Positions 53,833 through 62,879 of a DNA stretch of 64,000 bases are shown here, piece after piece; position 1 is the stretch's first letter, and every line of letters starts with the position of its first letter. The DNA lies in contig NZ_AZUQ01000001.1 in the NCBI RefSeq assembly GCF_000527155.1, forward strand, positions 2,989,889 to 3,053,888. The letters run 5' to 3'. Under the pieces are notes generated by a model. The model saw only the letters and a program-made list of their open reading frames with translations. It was not told where the DNA came from and did not search any database. Source of the stretch: Haloglycomyces albus DSM 45210 (GTDB taxonomy: Bacteria; Actinomycetota; Actinomycetes; Mycobacteriales; Micromonosporaceae). Position numbers and translations under genes: made by a program.

Positions 53833-56076
53833 ATGTTTGCGGTGTCAATCCCAAAACACAAGTGGGAAACAAATCACGGAGCCTCGCGCCGGTGGATTCG
53901 GCTGTTCAGTGTCGCTGCACTGGTTGCCGCAATGCTGACCTTCGCAGCTCCGACCGCATGGGCGCAGGACTCCGACGACGGAGACGAAGCGGACGCCGAA
54001 GGAGTACTCCTCTTCGGAGTACCAGGGCTGACCTGGTCGGATATCGACGAATCCAGAACCCCGGCCATGTGGGACCTCGCCGGAGAAGGCGCGTCAGGCT
54101 CAATGAGCGTACGCACCATCGGATCGTGGACCTGCCCCGAAGCGGCCTGGGTCAGTATCTCCGCCGGTGCCCGAGCCGGTGGACTCAACCCGCGCGACAC
54201 GTCGTGCACCGCACAATCGCGTCTCCCCGAACCCGCGCGCAACAACGACGGATCATGGTATCTGCCCTGGTACGAGCAGCTTAAAGACACCAATACCGCC
54301 TACAACTACGGCGCTCGCCTCGGTTCGCTCGCCGACGCGGCTCACGAGAACGAACAATGCGTAGCCGCCATCGGCCCCGGAGCCGCCCTGGTGGCCGCCG
54401 ACCCCGAAGGACGAATCGACTACTACAGCAGCGAACTGTCCGACATATCCGAAGCCACCGACACCTGCTCCGTCGTTGTAGTCGACCCGGGAATCACCGT
54501 CTCCGACTCCTACGAATCCGACCAGACCGACACCGAGGTCGACTTCGACGACATCGGAAACGACGACGCCCACGCGACCCCTCCGATCCCCGAAGACGAG
54601 GAACCGACCGCGGACGACCTGCGCCACCAGGCGGCGGCCGACGTCGATCAAGTCCTGGCCGACACCGTCGCCGAACTCGACGAATCATGGCGCCTGCTGC
54701 TGTCGGGCGTATCGGACACCTCATACCCCAGCCGACTCCACCCGGTCATGTTCCATGGAAAAGGCATCGACAACGGACAGTTGTCCTCACCGACCACCGG
54801 ACGCGACGGTTACCTTCAAATCGTCGATCTGGCACCAACACTGCTGGACTCCATCGATACCGACGTTCCAGCGGTCATGTCGGGACGGCCCGTGTCAGTG
54901 GACACCAATACCGATCTGACCTCATCAGACGCCGTTGACATCGGGGTAGACGAAGCTCAGGCCTCAGCGGCGGTGGCAAAAGCAATGCCGCACTACTTCA
55001 ACACCCTGACCGTCATCGGAATCATAGCGGTCGGCGCCGCCACCTGGATGGTCCTGCGGAGACGACGTAACCGTCTGGGCGAGGCCCTTTGCGTCGCCGT
55101 CGCGACATTTCCACTAGCCGCCCTCATCGCGGCCATCCCACCGTGGTGGCGGACCGGCCACCCGAACCTGACCTTGTGGGCCATCATCCTGTCGGTCGTC
55201 GCAATACTGGTAGCGGCCACCCAGACGCCCTGGCTACGACGCGGCGCCCGACCCGCGATACTACTGGCGTCGCTGACAGTGCTCCTCGTGCTCGTCGACC
55301 AGTTCTCCGGAGCCACATGGGCACTGCACACCCCAATGGGCTACACCGCCCAATCAGGGGCCCGATTCACCGGAATCGGGAACTACACCTTCGCCGTCTT
55401 CGCCGCCGCAAACGTACTCCTCATCGCCTTCGTCCCATGGGACAGAATTCGAATCGGCAATCTGTCAACGAAGTGGATCACCTACCTCGGCCCCACAATC
55501 CTCTCGCTGGCCACCATCGCGACCGTAGGCGCACCAAGTCTCGGCCGGAACGTCGGCGGCACCATCACCCTCGTCGCCTCCCTGACTCTCACCTGCTGGC
55601 TGGTATGGGGGCGTCGCCTATCCCTCTCCGTCCTTACCATGGCAGGTGGACTGGCGCTCGCGGTCATAACGTTGGCGGGATTCCTCGATTATCTACGCCC
55701 AGCGTCCTCACAATCCCACCTCGGGCGGTTCATCGGTTCGGTTGTTTCCGGAGACGCGGGGGCGATCCTCGAGAGGAAAATGGCCGCCGCCATCGGTACC
55801 GTGACGAACACTCCGTTGACCGCCGTCGTTATCGCAGCCCTGGTCGCGGCCATTGTCATTGTGTGGAAACGGGGCCAGCCGACTCGTCCGTCGGTTCACG
55901 CCGCTATGATTGGGCTGTCGATCGCCTCGATCATAGGCTTCGCGGTCAACGACTCCGGGGTCGCACTGCCGGCCTTCACGGTGTGCGTGGGGTTCACCCT
56001 CCTGTCCTTGGCGTCGACGCGCACGCCTACCGTCGCTGCAGAAGCACCGGTTTCGGCCGACCGACCATTAAGGTAA
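53833..56076 (+). CDS. large multi-pass membrane protein with extracytoplasmic N-domain
   Basis: The 747-residue protein has an N-terminal signal anchor (about residues 23-45, ending AQDSDDG), then a soluble domain of about 340 residues (FGVPGLTWSDIDESRTPAMW; later SYPSRLHPVMFHGKG and QIVDLAPTLLDSI) that resembles alkaline-phosphatase-like folds, and about ten spans from residue 390 to 740. The 'APTLLDSI' and 'MSGRP' segments recall secreted sulfatase/phosphodiesterase relatives, but metal ligands are not obvious. ATG 53833 follows TAGACT (53821-53826) by six bases, a leaderless start. Function unknown. Confidence 0.78.
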   Translation: MFAVSIPKHKWETNHGASRRWIRLFSVAALVAAMLTFAAPTAWAQDSDDGDEADAEGVLLFGVPGLTWSDIDESRTPAMWDLAGEGASGSMSVRTIGSWTCPEAAWVSISAGARAGGLNPRDTSCTAQSRLPEPARNNDGSWYLPWYEQLKDTNTAYNYGARLGSLADAAHENEQCVAAIGPGAALVAADPEGRIDYYSSELSDISEATDTCSVVVVDPGITVSDSYESDQTDTEVDFDDIGNDDAHATPPIPEDEEPTADDLRHQAAADVDQVLADTVAELDESWRLLLSGVSDTSYPSRLHPVMFHGKGIDNGQLSSPTTGRDGYLQIVDLAPTLLDSIDTDVPAVMSGRPVSVDTNTDLTSSDAVDIGVDEAQASAAVAKAMPHYFNTLTVIGIIAVGAATWMVLRRRRNRLGEALCVAVATFPLAALIAAIPPWWRTGHPNLTLWAIILSVVAILVAATQTPWLRRGARPAILLASLTVLLVLVDQFSGATWALHTPMGYTAQSGARFTGIGNYTFAVFAAANVLLIAFVPWDRIRIGNLSTKWITYLGPTILSLATIATVGAPSLGRNVGGTITLVASLTLTCWLVWGRRLSLSVLTMAGGLALAVITLAGFLDYLRPASSQSHLGRFIGSVVSGDAGAILERKMAAAIGTVTNTPLTAVVIAALVAAIVIVWKRGQPTRPSVHAAMIGLSIASIIGFAVNDSGVALPAFTVCVGFTLLSLASTRTPTVAAEAPVSADRPLR

Positions 56077-56081
56077 CCAAT

Positions 56082-56852
56082 ATGCGCATCGCAACTTGGA
56101 ACGTCAACTCCATCAACGCGCGGATCGATCGCGTACACGCCTGGCTGAGCGCCAACGACTGCGACGTCCTGTGCCTGCAGGAACTCAAATGTGCGACTGA
56201 CGACGTACCGGTCGAATCGCTGCGAGAACTGGGCTATGAGGTAGCCGCGCACGGAACCGGACGGTGGAACGGCGTCGCGATCATCTCTCGAGTTGGACTT
56301 GACGACGTGCAACGGAATCTACCCCGGCAGCCCACCTTCAAGGACGAGATCGAACCTCGGGCGATCGCGGCCACGTGTGGCCCACTGCGGATCTGGTCGG
56401 TGTACGTCCCGAACGGCCGTGATGTCGACGATCCGCATTACCGTTATAAACTCGACTTTCTCCAGACACTCGGCGAGGTCGTCGTCGACGACGAACGTCC
56501 CTTCGCCATCACCGGAGACATGAACGTCTGCCCCACCGACGACGACGTGTGGGACCGTTCCGAATGGAAAGGCACCACGCATGTCAGTGAACCGGAACGA
56601 GCGGCCCTAGCCGACATAACAGGGCACGGATTGACCGATATCATACCCAGGGCCCTCAAACACGGTAAGCCGTTTACCTTCTGGGATTATCGAAACCTGG
56701 ATTTCCCCAAAAACAGAGGTTTGAGGATCGACCTCATCCTGGCGAACGAAGCGCTACGCACCGCGGTCACAGACGTCTACGTGGACCGGAATGAGCGAAA
56801 GGGAAAAGGCGCCTCCGACCACGCCCCGGTTGTGGCCGAGGTAAACGTCTAA
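56082..56852 (+). CDS. xthA: exonuclease III-type AP endonuclease (second copy)
   Basis: The 256-residue protein starts MRIATWNVNSINARIDRVHA and has CLQELKCAT with the metal Glu, VYVPNGRDVDDPHY, ITGDMNVCPTDDD and GLRIDLILAN, ending GASDHAPVVAEVNV. The motif set (WNVNSIxxR, NGR, FTFWDYR) is closest to classical exonuclease III. AAGG lies eight bases before ATG 56082, and it starts five bases after the membrane-protein stop, so the two are co-transcribed. It is distinct from the copy at 52933, which has VNVNGIR and SGE motifs instead. Confidence 0.94.
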   Translation: MRIATWNVNSINARIDRVHAWLSANDCDVLCLQELKCATDDVPVESLRELGYEVAAHGTGRWNGVAIISRVGLDDVQRNLPRQPTFKDEIEPRAIAATCGPLRIWSVYVPNGRDVDDPHYRYKLDFLQTLGEVVVDDERPFAITGDMNVCPTDDDVWDRSEWKGTTHVSEPERAALADITGHGLTDIIPRALKHGKPFTFWDYRNLDFPKNRGLRIDLILANEALRTAVTDVYVDRNERKGKGASDHAPVVAEVNV

Positions 56853-56928
56853 CTCCCACCCGTTTCCCAGGCGTATGGACACTTCGCTCCATCGAACTGA
56901 ACACCGCGCCCCTCGGAAAGGTTTGATT

Positions 56929-57903
56929 GTGAACAAAACCGCGACCGCCTCCGGACTCGCCGCCGTCCTCCTTCTCAGTTTGACCTCGGCGCTACCCGCT
57001 GACGCACAGGACACCGACATCGACGAAGTGCGCACGCAGTTGGCCGAAGCGGCGACGGCAGTGACCGAAGCGGAAGAAGACCTGGAAGAGGCGGAAAACA
57101 ACGCCGACGACTTGGAAGATGAAATCGAGCAAACCAAGTCCGAATTGGAAGGCATGCGCGAAGAGCTCGGCGAATTCGCCTACGAGATCTACATGCGCGA
57201 CGACCTTGTCGACACCGCCTCGGTACTGACGTCCGATGATTCCGACAATGCTCTTGAAGCCCTCGCGTATACCGACTTCCTAGGCGAACAGCGAGCCGAA
57301 ACGGTCAAGAAGAACGCGGAACTGGTGCAACGATTGGAAGATCAGACCGATGCCTACGAAGAGCAGATTGAGCAGGCCGAAAAGGCTCTCAAGGAGGCAG
57401 AAGAAGCCGAGAAGGACCTCGAGGACCTCCTCGAAGAGCTGTCCTACCAACCTTCCAACGGCCCTTCCGGAGGTGGGGGAGCAGGAGCGCCCAATCCCGT
57501 CACCACCAGTGGACCGGAATCATGTTCCGAATCCGACCCCACCACGTCAGGCTGCCTGACACCCCGCACCCTGCACGTTCTACGTGAGACCCAAAACGCG
57601 GGCTTCGACCGCTACGTCTCTTGCTTCCGCAACGAATCCAGCGGAGAACACGGCAAGGGTCGCGCCTGTGACTTTTCGGCCAACTCAAGCGGATTTCAAA
57701 ACTACGACGCCTACGGAGACGAAAAAACCTACGGCGACAACCTCGCCGGCTGGTATGTCACGCACGCGGACGCCCTATCCGTACAATACGTGATCTGGTA
57801 CCGCCAATTCTGGTCACCAGCATCCGGCTGGCAGGCGTACTCGGGAACCAACGGGAATCCCAACGCCGACCACACCAACCACGTCCACGTCTCCGTCAAT
57901 TAG
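56929..57903 (+). CDS. secreted coiled-coil protein with ARB-07466-like C-terminal domain
   Basis: The 324-residue protein has a signal peptide (NKTATASGLAAVLLLSLTSA, cleavage near ADA-QD), a long coiled coil of about residues 25-170 (LEEAENNADDLEDEIEQTKS ...) like the PcsB/RipA N-domains, a glycine-rich linker, and a C-terminal domain with two cysteine pairs (CSESDPTTSGCL, SCFRNESSGEHGKGRACDFS) and HTNHVHVSVN at the end. The H...D and HxH layout is that of the ARB-07466/M15-like fold, a possible wall-active domain. GTG 56929 has AAAGG eight bases upstream. Confidence 0.85.
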   Translation: MNKTATASGLAAVLLLSLTSALPADAQDTDIDEVRTQLAEAATAVTEAEEDLEEAENNADDLEDEIEQTKSELEGMREELGEFAYEIYMRDDLVDTASVLTSDDSDNALEALAYTDFLGEQRAETVKKNAELVQRLEDQTDAYEEQIEQAEKALKEAEEAEKDLEDLLEELSYQPSNGPSGGGGAGAPNPVTTSGPESCSESDPTTSGCLTPRTLHVLRETQNAGFDRYVSCFRNESSGEHGKGRACDFSANSSGFQNYDAYGDEKTYGDNLAGWYVTHADALSVQYVIWYRQFWSPASGWQAYSGTNGNPNADHTNHVHVSVN

Positions 57904-57919
57904 TAGAGGACCCCACATC

Positions 57920-58558
57920 ATGTCCCAAACCCGTAGCTGTTTCCTCGCAACCGCCGAGACCACACTGAAATTCCTAGACCGCCCCGAGACCTCGCGTGCC
58001 TGGGACGAACCCAGCGCACTACCGGAGTTTCAGGTGTCCGGCCTGGTGGCCCACACCCTGAGCCAAATCACCAACCCCGTAGTCGCCCTGCAAAACCCCA
58101 AACCGGAACAAGAAACCATCGGCCTGTTCGACCACTTCGAACGCGCGGCGTGGACAACGCCCGACATCCACAACGAAGCGAACACCGGTATCCGACAGAG
58201 CTCCGATAAAATGGCCGAAAAAGGCTACGAAAAACTGTTCGCCTACGCGGAAGACTGCTACAACCAGCTGGTAACCGACCTACCCCACACCGCGTCCGAC
58301 GCCACCGGAGCCAGCCCCACCTGGCCGCACAACCTCTCCTTGGACGACTACCTACGGACACGCATTATGGAGATGGTGGTCCACAGCGACGACGTCGCCC
58401 AAACCCTCGGCATCGCCGCCCCGACCTTCGCCCCGGAAGCGTACGACCTCACCTATTGGATCCTCACCCGCCTAGCGGCCGCCCGACATGGCCACAGTGC
58501 CGTCATCGCCGCAATGGCACGCGGCGAGAGGGCCACCGGCTCCATTACGGCGTTCTGA
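57920..58558 (+). CDS. DinB/MDMPI-type protein (mycothiol-dependent isomerase-like)
   Basis: The 212-residue protein has the N-terminal four-helix DinB fold of maleylpyruvate isomerase-like proteins: FQVSGLVAHTLSQI supplies a metal His, and RIMEMVVHSDDVAQTLG supplies another, the common MDMPI signature. Members use mycothiol as cofactor or act as thiol transferases. AGAGGACC precedes ATG 57920. It starts 17 bp after the coiled-coil protein and 10 bp before the next gene, so these genes form one transcription unit. The substrate is unknown. Confidence 0.83.
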   Translation: MSQTRSCFLATAETTLKFLDRPETSRAWDEPSALPEFQVSGLVAHTLSQITNPVVALQNPKPEQETIGLFDHFERAAWTTPDIHNEANTGIRQSSDKMAEKGYEKLFAYAEDCYNQLVTDLPHTASDATGASPTWPHNLSLDDYLRTRIMEMVVHSDDVAQTLGIAAPTFAPEAYDLTYWILTRLAAARHGHSAVIAAMARGERATGSITAF

Positions 58559-58567
58559 ACCAACGCC

Positions 58568-58984
58568 ATGTCGCGACGTACAATTCTCGTCAGCTGGGCG
58601 GTAGCGGCCGTCGCCGTCATCCTGATCGGTACCGTCTGGCTGATCGTCACACTCATCTCACCCACCATCCCCTCCACGGATACGGTCGAATCCGCTACCG
58701 GACTGGACCTCCCCGAATCCGCCGAGATCCGTGCCGCGAAACTGGACGACCTCACACCCGGTCAGAGCGGCGATCAGGGAACGGTCGAATTCACCCTCGC
58801 CGCAGACGACCTGGAAACGTTCATCTCCGACAACGACCTACCCGCTCCGGTCGTCGTCGGAGACGTCCCCGACGACCGCACCCAAGCCACACTGCAGCAT
58901 TCCTGCGACAACGACGCCTGCTACGACGGGGACGTCCTCATCGGAAACGACATCCGAATCAACCTACGCGTCACCATCGAATAG
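58568..58984 (+). CDS. small membrane-anchored protein of unknown function
   Basis: The 138-residue protein has one N-terminal span (TILVSWAVAAVAVILIGTVW) and an acidic extracytoplasmic domain of about 105 residues, with a cysteine pair (HSCDNDACYDG) near the end that could form a disulphide. It matches no family I recognise. It follows the DinB-like gene by ten bases and converges with the recombinase gene, 11 bp from its stop. The start has no clear ribosome-binding site and probably depends on read-through from the previous gene. Confidence 0.75.
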   Translation: MSRRTILVSWAVAAVAVILIGTVWLIVTLISPTIPSTDTVESATGLDLPESAEIRAAKLDDLTPGQSGDQGTVEFTLAADDLETFISDNDLPAPVVVGDVPDDRTQATLQHSCDNDACYDGDVLIGNDIRINLRVTIE

Positions 58985-58994
58985 GCCACACAAC

Positions 58995-59984
58995 TCACGT
59001 CTCCGGCACTTGGAGACGATCCACCGCGTCCCGACGGCGCCGCGACGGACGCCGGTCGTATCGAGCCGTGGTCGCCGGAGAAGCATGCCCCACCAGCGAC
59101 TGCGTAATCGCAAGGTCGACACCCGAATCAAGAAGATCCCCAATGAACGTACGCCGGAAATCGTGAGGCGTGTACCGCCCTTCGCCCGCCTCCAAAAGGC
59201 GTTTCAACACCAAATCGGATACGGCCTGCCCCGACATGTGAGCCAGTCGGTTCTGCCGATATCGAAACCGACCCGCCTTATTAACCGGGCAGAACAAGGC
59301 ACCGGAAACCCTCGCCCGAACCGCCAGCCACCGATCCAGACGACTCATCGCACCCGCCGCCAAATACACCTGCCGCTCTTTATTACCCTTACCCAGGATC
59401 CGAATCGAACGCTCGGACGCGTCCACGTCAACAAAACGCATCGAGGCCACCTCCGAACGACGCGCCCCCGTCGAATACAGCACCGCCAAAACCGCTCCAT
59501 CGCGAGCACCGGCGGGCGTATCGTCACGATCGCACGCATACAAGGCCCCGGCCAGCACCTCTTTATCAACCGCTCGACCAACCGGAAGCCGATGCTCACG
59601 AATGGGAGCGACATCGCAGGCACGTTGATAGTCGGACGCCTCCATCAACTCCAGCCGCCACGCCTCTTTCAACACTCGACGAAGAGCAGCCAAGTGCTTG
59701 TTGATATAAGACCCCGACCAACCCTGATCGACCATCACCGCCCGCAACCGCGACGTATGCTCATACCGCAACAAATGCCACGGCTGACCGGCACCCGTCG
59801 CATCATCCAACCCCGACAGCAACTGAGCAACCCGATCCAAACAGCCACGCATGGTACGACGCGACTCCGCCGACCCCAACGAATCCAAATAGGCCGTATA
59901 CGGATCGACCCGAACCGCATTGTCCAACTCGACACGCGCACCAGGACCGTCCACGGCATCCACTCCAGCGGTGAAACCACTCAT
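58995..59984 (-). CDS. tyrosine recombinase/integrase
   Basis: The roughly 329-residue protein has an N-terminal SAM-like core-binding domain (DPYTAYLDSLGSAESRRTMR ... HLAALRRVLKEAWRLEL) and the catalytic domain: Arg in STGARRSEVASMR, Lys in GKGNKERQV, H-x-x-R in TPHDFRRTFIG, His in SLVGHASPATTARY, where the Tyr is the nucleophile. All catalytic residues are present. Start options run from ATG 59984 to ATG 60062; the shorter one has GAGAG upstream. No excisionase, phage gene or tRNA end lies beside it, so it may be a relic of an integrated element or a stand-alone Xer-like enzyme. Confidence 0.9.
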   Translation of the reverse strand: MSGFTAGVDAVDGPGARVELDNAVRVDPYTAYLDSLGSAESRRTMRGCLDRVAQLLSGLDDATGAGQPWHLLRYEHTSRLRAVMVDQGWSGSYINKHLAALRRVLKEAWRLELMEASDYQRACDVAPIREHRLPVGRAVDKEVLAGALYACDRDDTPAGARDGAVLAVLYSTGARRSEVASMRFVDVDASERSIRILGKGNKERQVYLAAGAMSRLDRWLAVRARVSGALFCPVNKAGRFRYRQNRLAHMSGQAVSDLVLKRLLEAGEGRYTPHDFRRTFIGDLLDSGVDLAITQSLVGHASPATTARYDRRPSRRRRDAVDRLQVPET

Positions 59985-60145
59985 GAGCTCTCGCGAAACC
60001 ATGTAGACCATTAGATCACAGACCACCGACCTCACCAGCCGCACAAGGTATCGCGGGAACATCGACTCACCCGAAGCGTACGGCGACTGGGACTCGGCCC
60101 CCCGTGTCGGATACGCTCGACACGCTGCACGGCAAGGAGGATCGC

Positions 60146-60796
60146 ATGCACAACCCGATGAACGACAATTCACCGCCCACCCCACAACGACGTTCCTGGA
60201 CGTCCATCGCGCTCGCATGGGTGATGGCGGTCGCGGGGCTCTGGTTGATTCTTTTCGCCAATGCCGTCACTCCGATTGAATTCAACCAATGGGGGATCAC
60301 CGCTCGGTCGCTGGACGGGTTGTTTCCGGGGATCGTAGCGGCCCCGTTTCTGCACGTCGGCATCGGTCACTTGGCCTCTAATACGATTCCGCTGTTCGTT
60401 CTGGGACTGGTCGCGAGTCTGCGTGATATCCGAGCCTTTGCGTTCGCTCTACCGATCATCGTGGTGATTTCCGGGCTGGGCGCATGGCTGCTGTCCGGGT
60501 CGAATTCGATAACGGTAGGTGCTTCCGGGGTGGTATTCGGGCTGCTCGGTTACTTGTTGGGGCGAGGCGTTTTCTTGCGGCACATCAGTGATATCGCCAT
60601 CGCCGTCTTCGTCATGGTGATATACGGTTCAATGTTGTGGGGAGTACTGCCCACCCGACCGTATATTTCCTGGCAGGCACACTTGTTCGGATTCATCGGC
60701 GGCATCCTCGCCGCCTACCTGTTCTCCCGCATGCTGCAAAGAACGTCCGAAACACAGGAGTGGCCCGGCGCGTTACATTCGCACCAGGCCACTTGA
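60146..60796 (+). CDS. rhomboid family intramembrane serine protease
   Basis: The 216-residue protein has six spans. HVGIGHLASNTIPLFVLG is the conserved H...N segment of TM2. VGASGVVFGLLGYLLGRG contains the GASG catalytic serine, and SWQAHLFGFIGGILAAYL contains the catalytic His. Rhomboids cut single-span substrates within the membrane. ATG 60146 is preceded by AAGGAGG five bases away; upstream in-frame starts lack such a site. The gene is divergent from the recombinase and convergent with the 5'-nucleotidase, 12 bp apart. Confidence 0.92.
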   Translation: MHNPMNDNSPPTPQRRSWTSIALAWVMAVAGLWLILFANAVTPIEFNQWGITARSLDGLFPGIVAAPFLHVGIGHLASNTIPLFVLGLVASLRDIRAFAFALPIIVVISGLGAWLLSGSNSITVGASGVVFGLLGYLLGRGVFLRHISDIAIAVFVMVIYGSMLWGVLPTRPYISWQAHLFGFIGGILAAYLFSRMLQRTSETQEWPGALHSHQAT

Positions 60797-60808
60797 TCAG
60801 GTGAACGA

Positions 60809-62542
60809 CTATTCCACGGTAATTCGGTTGATCTCCGGTGCCGTCACAGGTTCGTCGGCGCTGGAGTTGTCGGCGAACCAGTTGAGCATGGCGTCCAAGT
60901 CCAATTCGCCGGTAAGACGGTTCTCGCCGTCGGCGAAGGTATGGAAGGAATCGCCGCCGTCGGCCAGGAATGAATTGGCCGTCACTCGGTAGGTTTGGTC
61001 GGCCTCTATAGCCTCACCGTTCAATTCCAAGGAATCCTCTACGAGTCGGTCGGCTCCGGTCTGAGAGTCGTCGATCGTATAGCTGAATCCCTCCGACCAC
61101 TGCAATATCAGGGGCTCATCGTCTCGATCCGTCCACTGCTGCTGTAGAAGCTCTACCAATTGATCGCCGGTCAAATCCATGGTGACCAGATAATTGGAGA
61201 AGGGTTGCACGCTGAAGGCATCCGCATACGTCACTTCGCCATCGTCTCCGACGAGGAGATCGTCGCGAATACCGCCCGGATTCATGACGGCTATATCGGC
61301 GCCGCCGGTATCGTCAGATGCCGTTCGTTCCAACTGCATGTCCGCGATGAGGTTACCCAAGGCCGATTCGGCATCGCGCGTTTGGACTCTGACGATATCC
61401 TCATCGATGTATCCGACGACTTCGGAACCGATGCCGTCGGCGAGTTCGTCGTAGCGTTCAATGATCTCGGTCTGGTCGGAGTCAGCGGACACCTCCCGGT
61501 CGACGACGAGGTTGGAACCTTCCACCGAAGCACGAGCGAAGTCGTTGGACTCGGTGTCGTAGTCGGCCCGAATATCGGTCATAACTCGGCCGTACGACTC
61601 CGCGGAGGTAACGAGGCGGTCAGTGCCCTCAGGATCGGGGATGTTGCAGACGTAGTTCTGGTGGGTGTGTCCGGTGACGACCACGTCGATGGCCGAGTCA
61701 AGACCCTCGGCGATGTCGACGATCGGGCCGGAGACGCCCGCCGTTCCACCAACCGTGTCACAGTCGTAGTCGGCGTCCTCTTCGACGGGGAAACCGCCTT
61801 CGTGCAGCAGGACCACAATGGCGTTGACGCCGTCATCCATCAGCTTTTCGGCGTGCTTGTTGGCCGTCTCGACCTCGTCGAGGAAGTCGACGTCCTTAAC
61901 GCCTTCCTTGGATACGATGTCGCCGGTACCTTCCAGCGTCATTCCAATGAATCCGACTTCGACGCCGTCGCCAAAGTCCTTGACCCAGGTCGGGTTCAAG
62001 ACCGGTTCTTCGGTTTTCTTGTCGACGACGTTGGCACCCAGGTACTCGAAGGAAGTGCCTTCCCATTCGTCCGTACCTTCCGGGCAGCCGTCCTCTGGAC
62101 AACCACCGTCGATCAGGCGTTGCAGTTCGTCCACGCCGCCGTCGAATTCGTGATTGCCCACCGACGATACGTCGAGGCCCATCGCTTCGACGGCTTCCAA
62201 CGTCGGCTCGTCGTTGAATGCGGCCGACATGAACGGGGTCGCACCGATCAGGTCGCCGGCGGCAACGGTCGCACTGTTCGGCTGACCGTCGCGTGCTTCC
62301 GCGAGGTGAGTCGCGAGGTACTCGGTACCACCTGCGGGAACCTCTTCGCCGTCCTCATTGGCCAATAGCATCGAATCGTCTGCGGCCAAACGCCCATGCA
62401 GGTCGTTAAAGGCCAGCAGTTGCACTTCGACGTCGGAATCGTCCGCGCCTGATCCGGAACAGGCGCTCATCAACGTCAAGGCAGCAGCGGTACCCGCGAC
62501 GGCGAGACCGCGACCGCTCCATTGCGATCGGTTCTTTCTCAA
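60809..62542 (-). CDS. secreted 5'-nucleotidase/2',3'-cyclic phosphodiesterase lipoprotein
   Basis: The roughly 577-residue protein starts with a signal peptide and lipobox (TLMSACSGSG), followed by the calcineurin-like domain (QLLAFNDLHGRL; VGNHEFDGGVDELQ; VVTGHTHQNYVC) holding the metal ligands, and a C-terminal 5'-nucleotidase domain (GNLIADMQLER; VMNPGGIRDDL; QPFSNYLVTMDLTGDQLVEL). It hydrolyses extracellular nucleotides for salvage. The start is TTG 62542 or 62545, eight or five bases after GGGAG; ATG 62569 is an alternative without a site. Length and domain order match UshA-like enzymes. Confidence 0.93.
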   Translation of the reverse strand: MRKNRSQWSGRGLAVAGTAAALTLMSACSGSGADDSDVEVQLLAFNDLHGRLAADDSMLLANEDGEEVPAGGTEYLATHLAEARDGQPNSATVAAGDLIGATPFMSAAFNDEPTLEAVEAMGLDVSSVGNHEFDGGVDELQRLIDGGCPEDGCPEGTDEWEGTSFEYLGANVVDKKTEEPVLNPTWVKDFGDGVEVGFIGMTLEGTGDIVSKEGVKDVDFLDEVETANKHAEKLMDDGVNAIVVLLHEGGFPVEEDADYDCDTVGGTAGVSGPIVDIAEGLDSAIDVVVTGHTHQNYVCNIPDPEGTDRLVTSAESYGRVMTDIRADYDTESNDFARASVEGSNLVVDREVSADSDQTEIIERYDELADGIGSEVVGYIDEDIVRVQTRDAESALGNLIADMQLERTASDDTGGADIAVMNPGGIRDDLLVGDDGEVTYADAFSVQPFSNYLVTMDLTGDQLVELLQQQWTDRDDEPLILQWSEGFSYTIDDSQTGADRLVEDSLELNGEAIEADQTYRVTANSFLADGGDSFHTFADGENRLTGELDLDAMLNWFADNSSADEPVTAPEINRITVE

Positions 62543-62737
62543 CAATGTTACTCCCAGGAGGATTCGCATTGAGCTACATGGATGCAGCTTCACTTTCAAA
62601 TCCGATCATAGGATGAGCAAGCGGCAAATACAAAACCGGCTCAAATCCTGTGGGATTCAGCGTGTTCAACCCAATACGGTGTTGAAGATTCATGTACGGT
62701 TCCCGGGCGCCCGCCGTCGTCGTTACTCCTTGGCCAC

Positions 62738-62767
62738 GGTCTCGTAACCGGGTTTGGTTACGAGACC
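62738..62767. terminator. perfect hairpin between the nucleotidase gene and the TnpB element
   Basis: GGTCTCGTAACC (62738-62749) and GGTTACGAGACC (62756-62767) form a 12-bp stem with a 6-nt loop. No U-run follows. It lies in otherwise featureless DNA (62543-62820) and might end the TnpB/reRNA transcript that comes from the right. Confidence 0.55.
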
Positions 62768-62823
62768 GACATGTCCTTCGCCCTGGGTAGGGGCAGGGTT
62801 GCATTGTCAGGCCGACTCCGCTG

Positions 62824-62879
62824 GTTGACCTCCTCCCCGCGGCTAAGGCCGGGGGATTCCAACCGGTGAGACCGGTTGG
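62824..62879 (-). mobile_element. right end of the IS200/IS605-type element with reRNA scaffold
   Basis: In TnpB orientation two hairpins end the element: CCAACCGGT-GAG-ACCGGTTGG (62859-62879) and a CCCC...GGC-TAAG-GCC...GGGG stem-loop (62833-62856), followed by GGAGGAGGTCAAC. The boundary is put after CAAC at about 62824 by analogy with related elements. The TnpB stop codon lies inside the second hairpin, as expected for a reRNA scaffold. Confidence 0.65.

Noticed and set aside
62633-62665. GGCTCAAATCC, resembling a tRNA T-loop and a possible attachment site
   Set aside because: No cloverleaf can be built around it, and no matching repeat was found near the recombinase.
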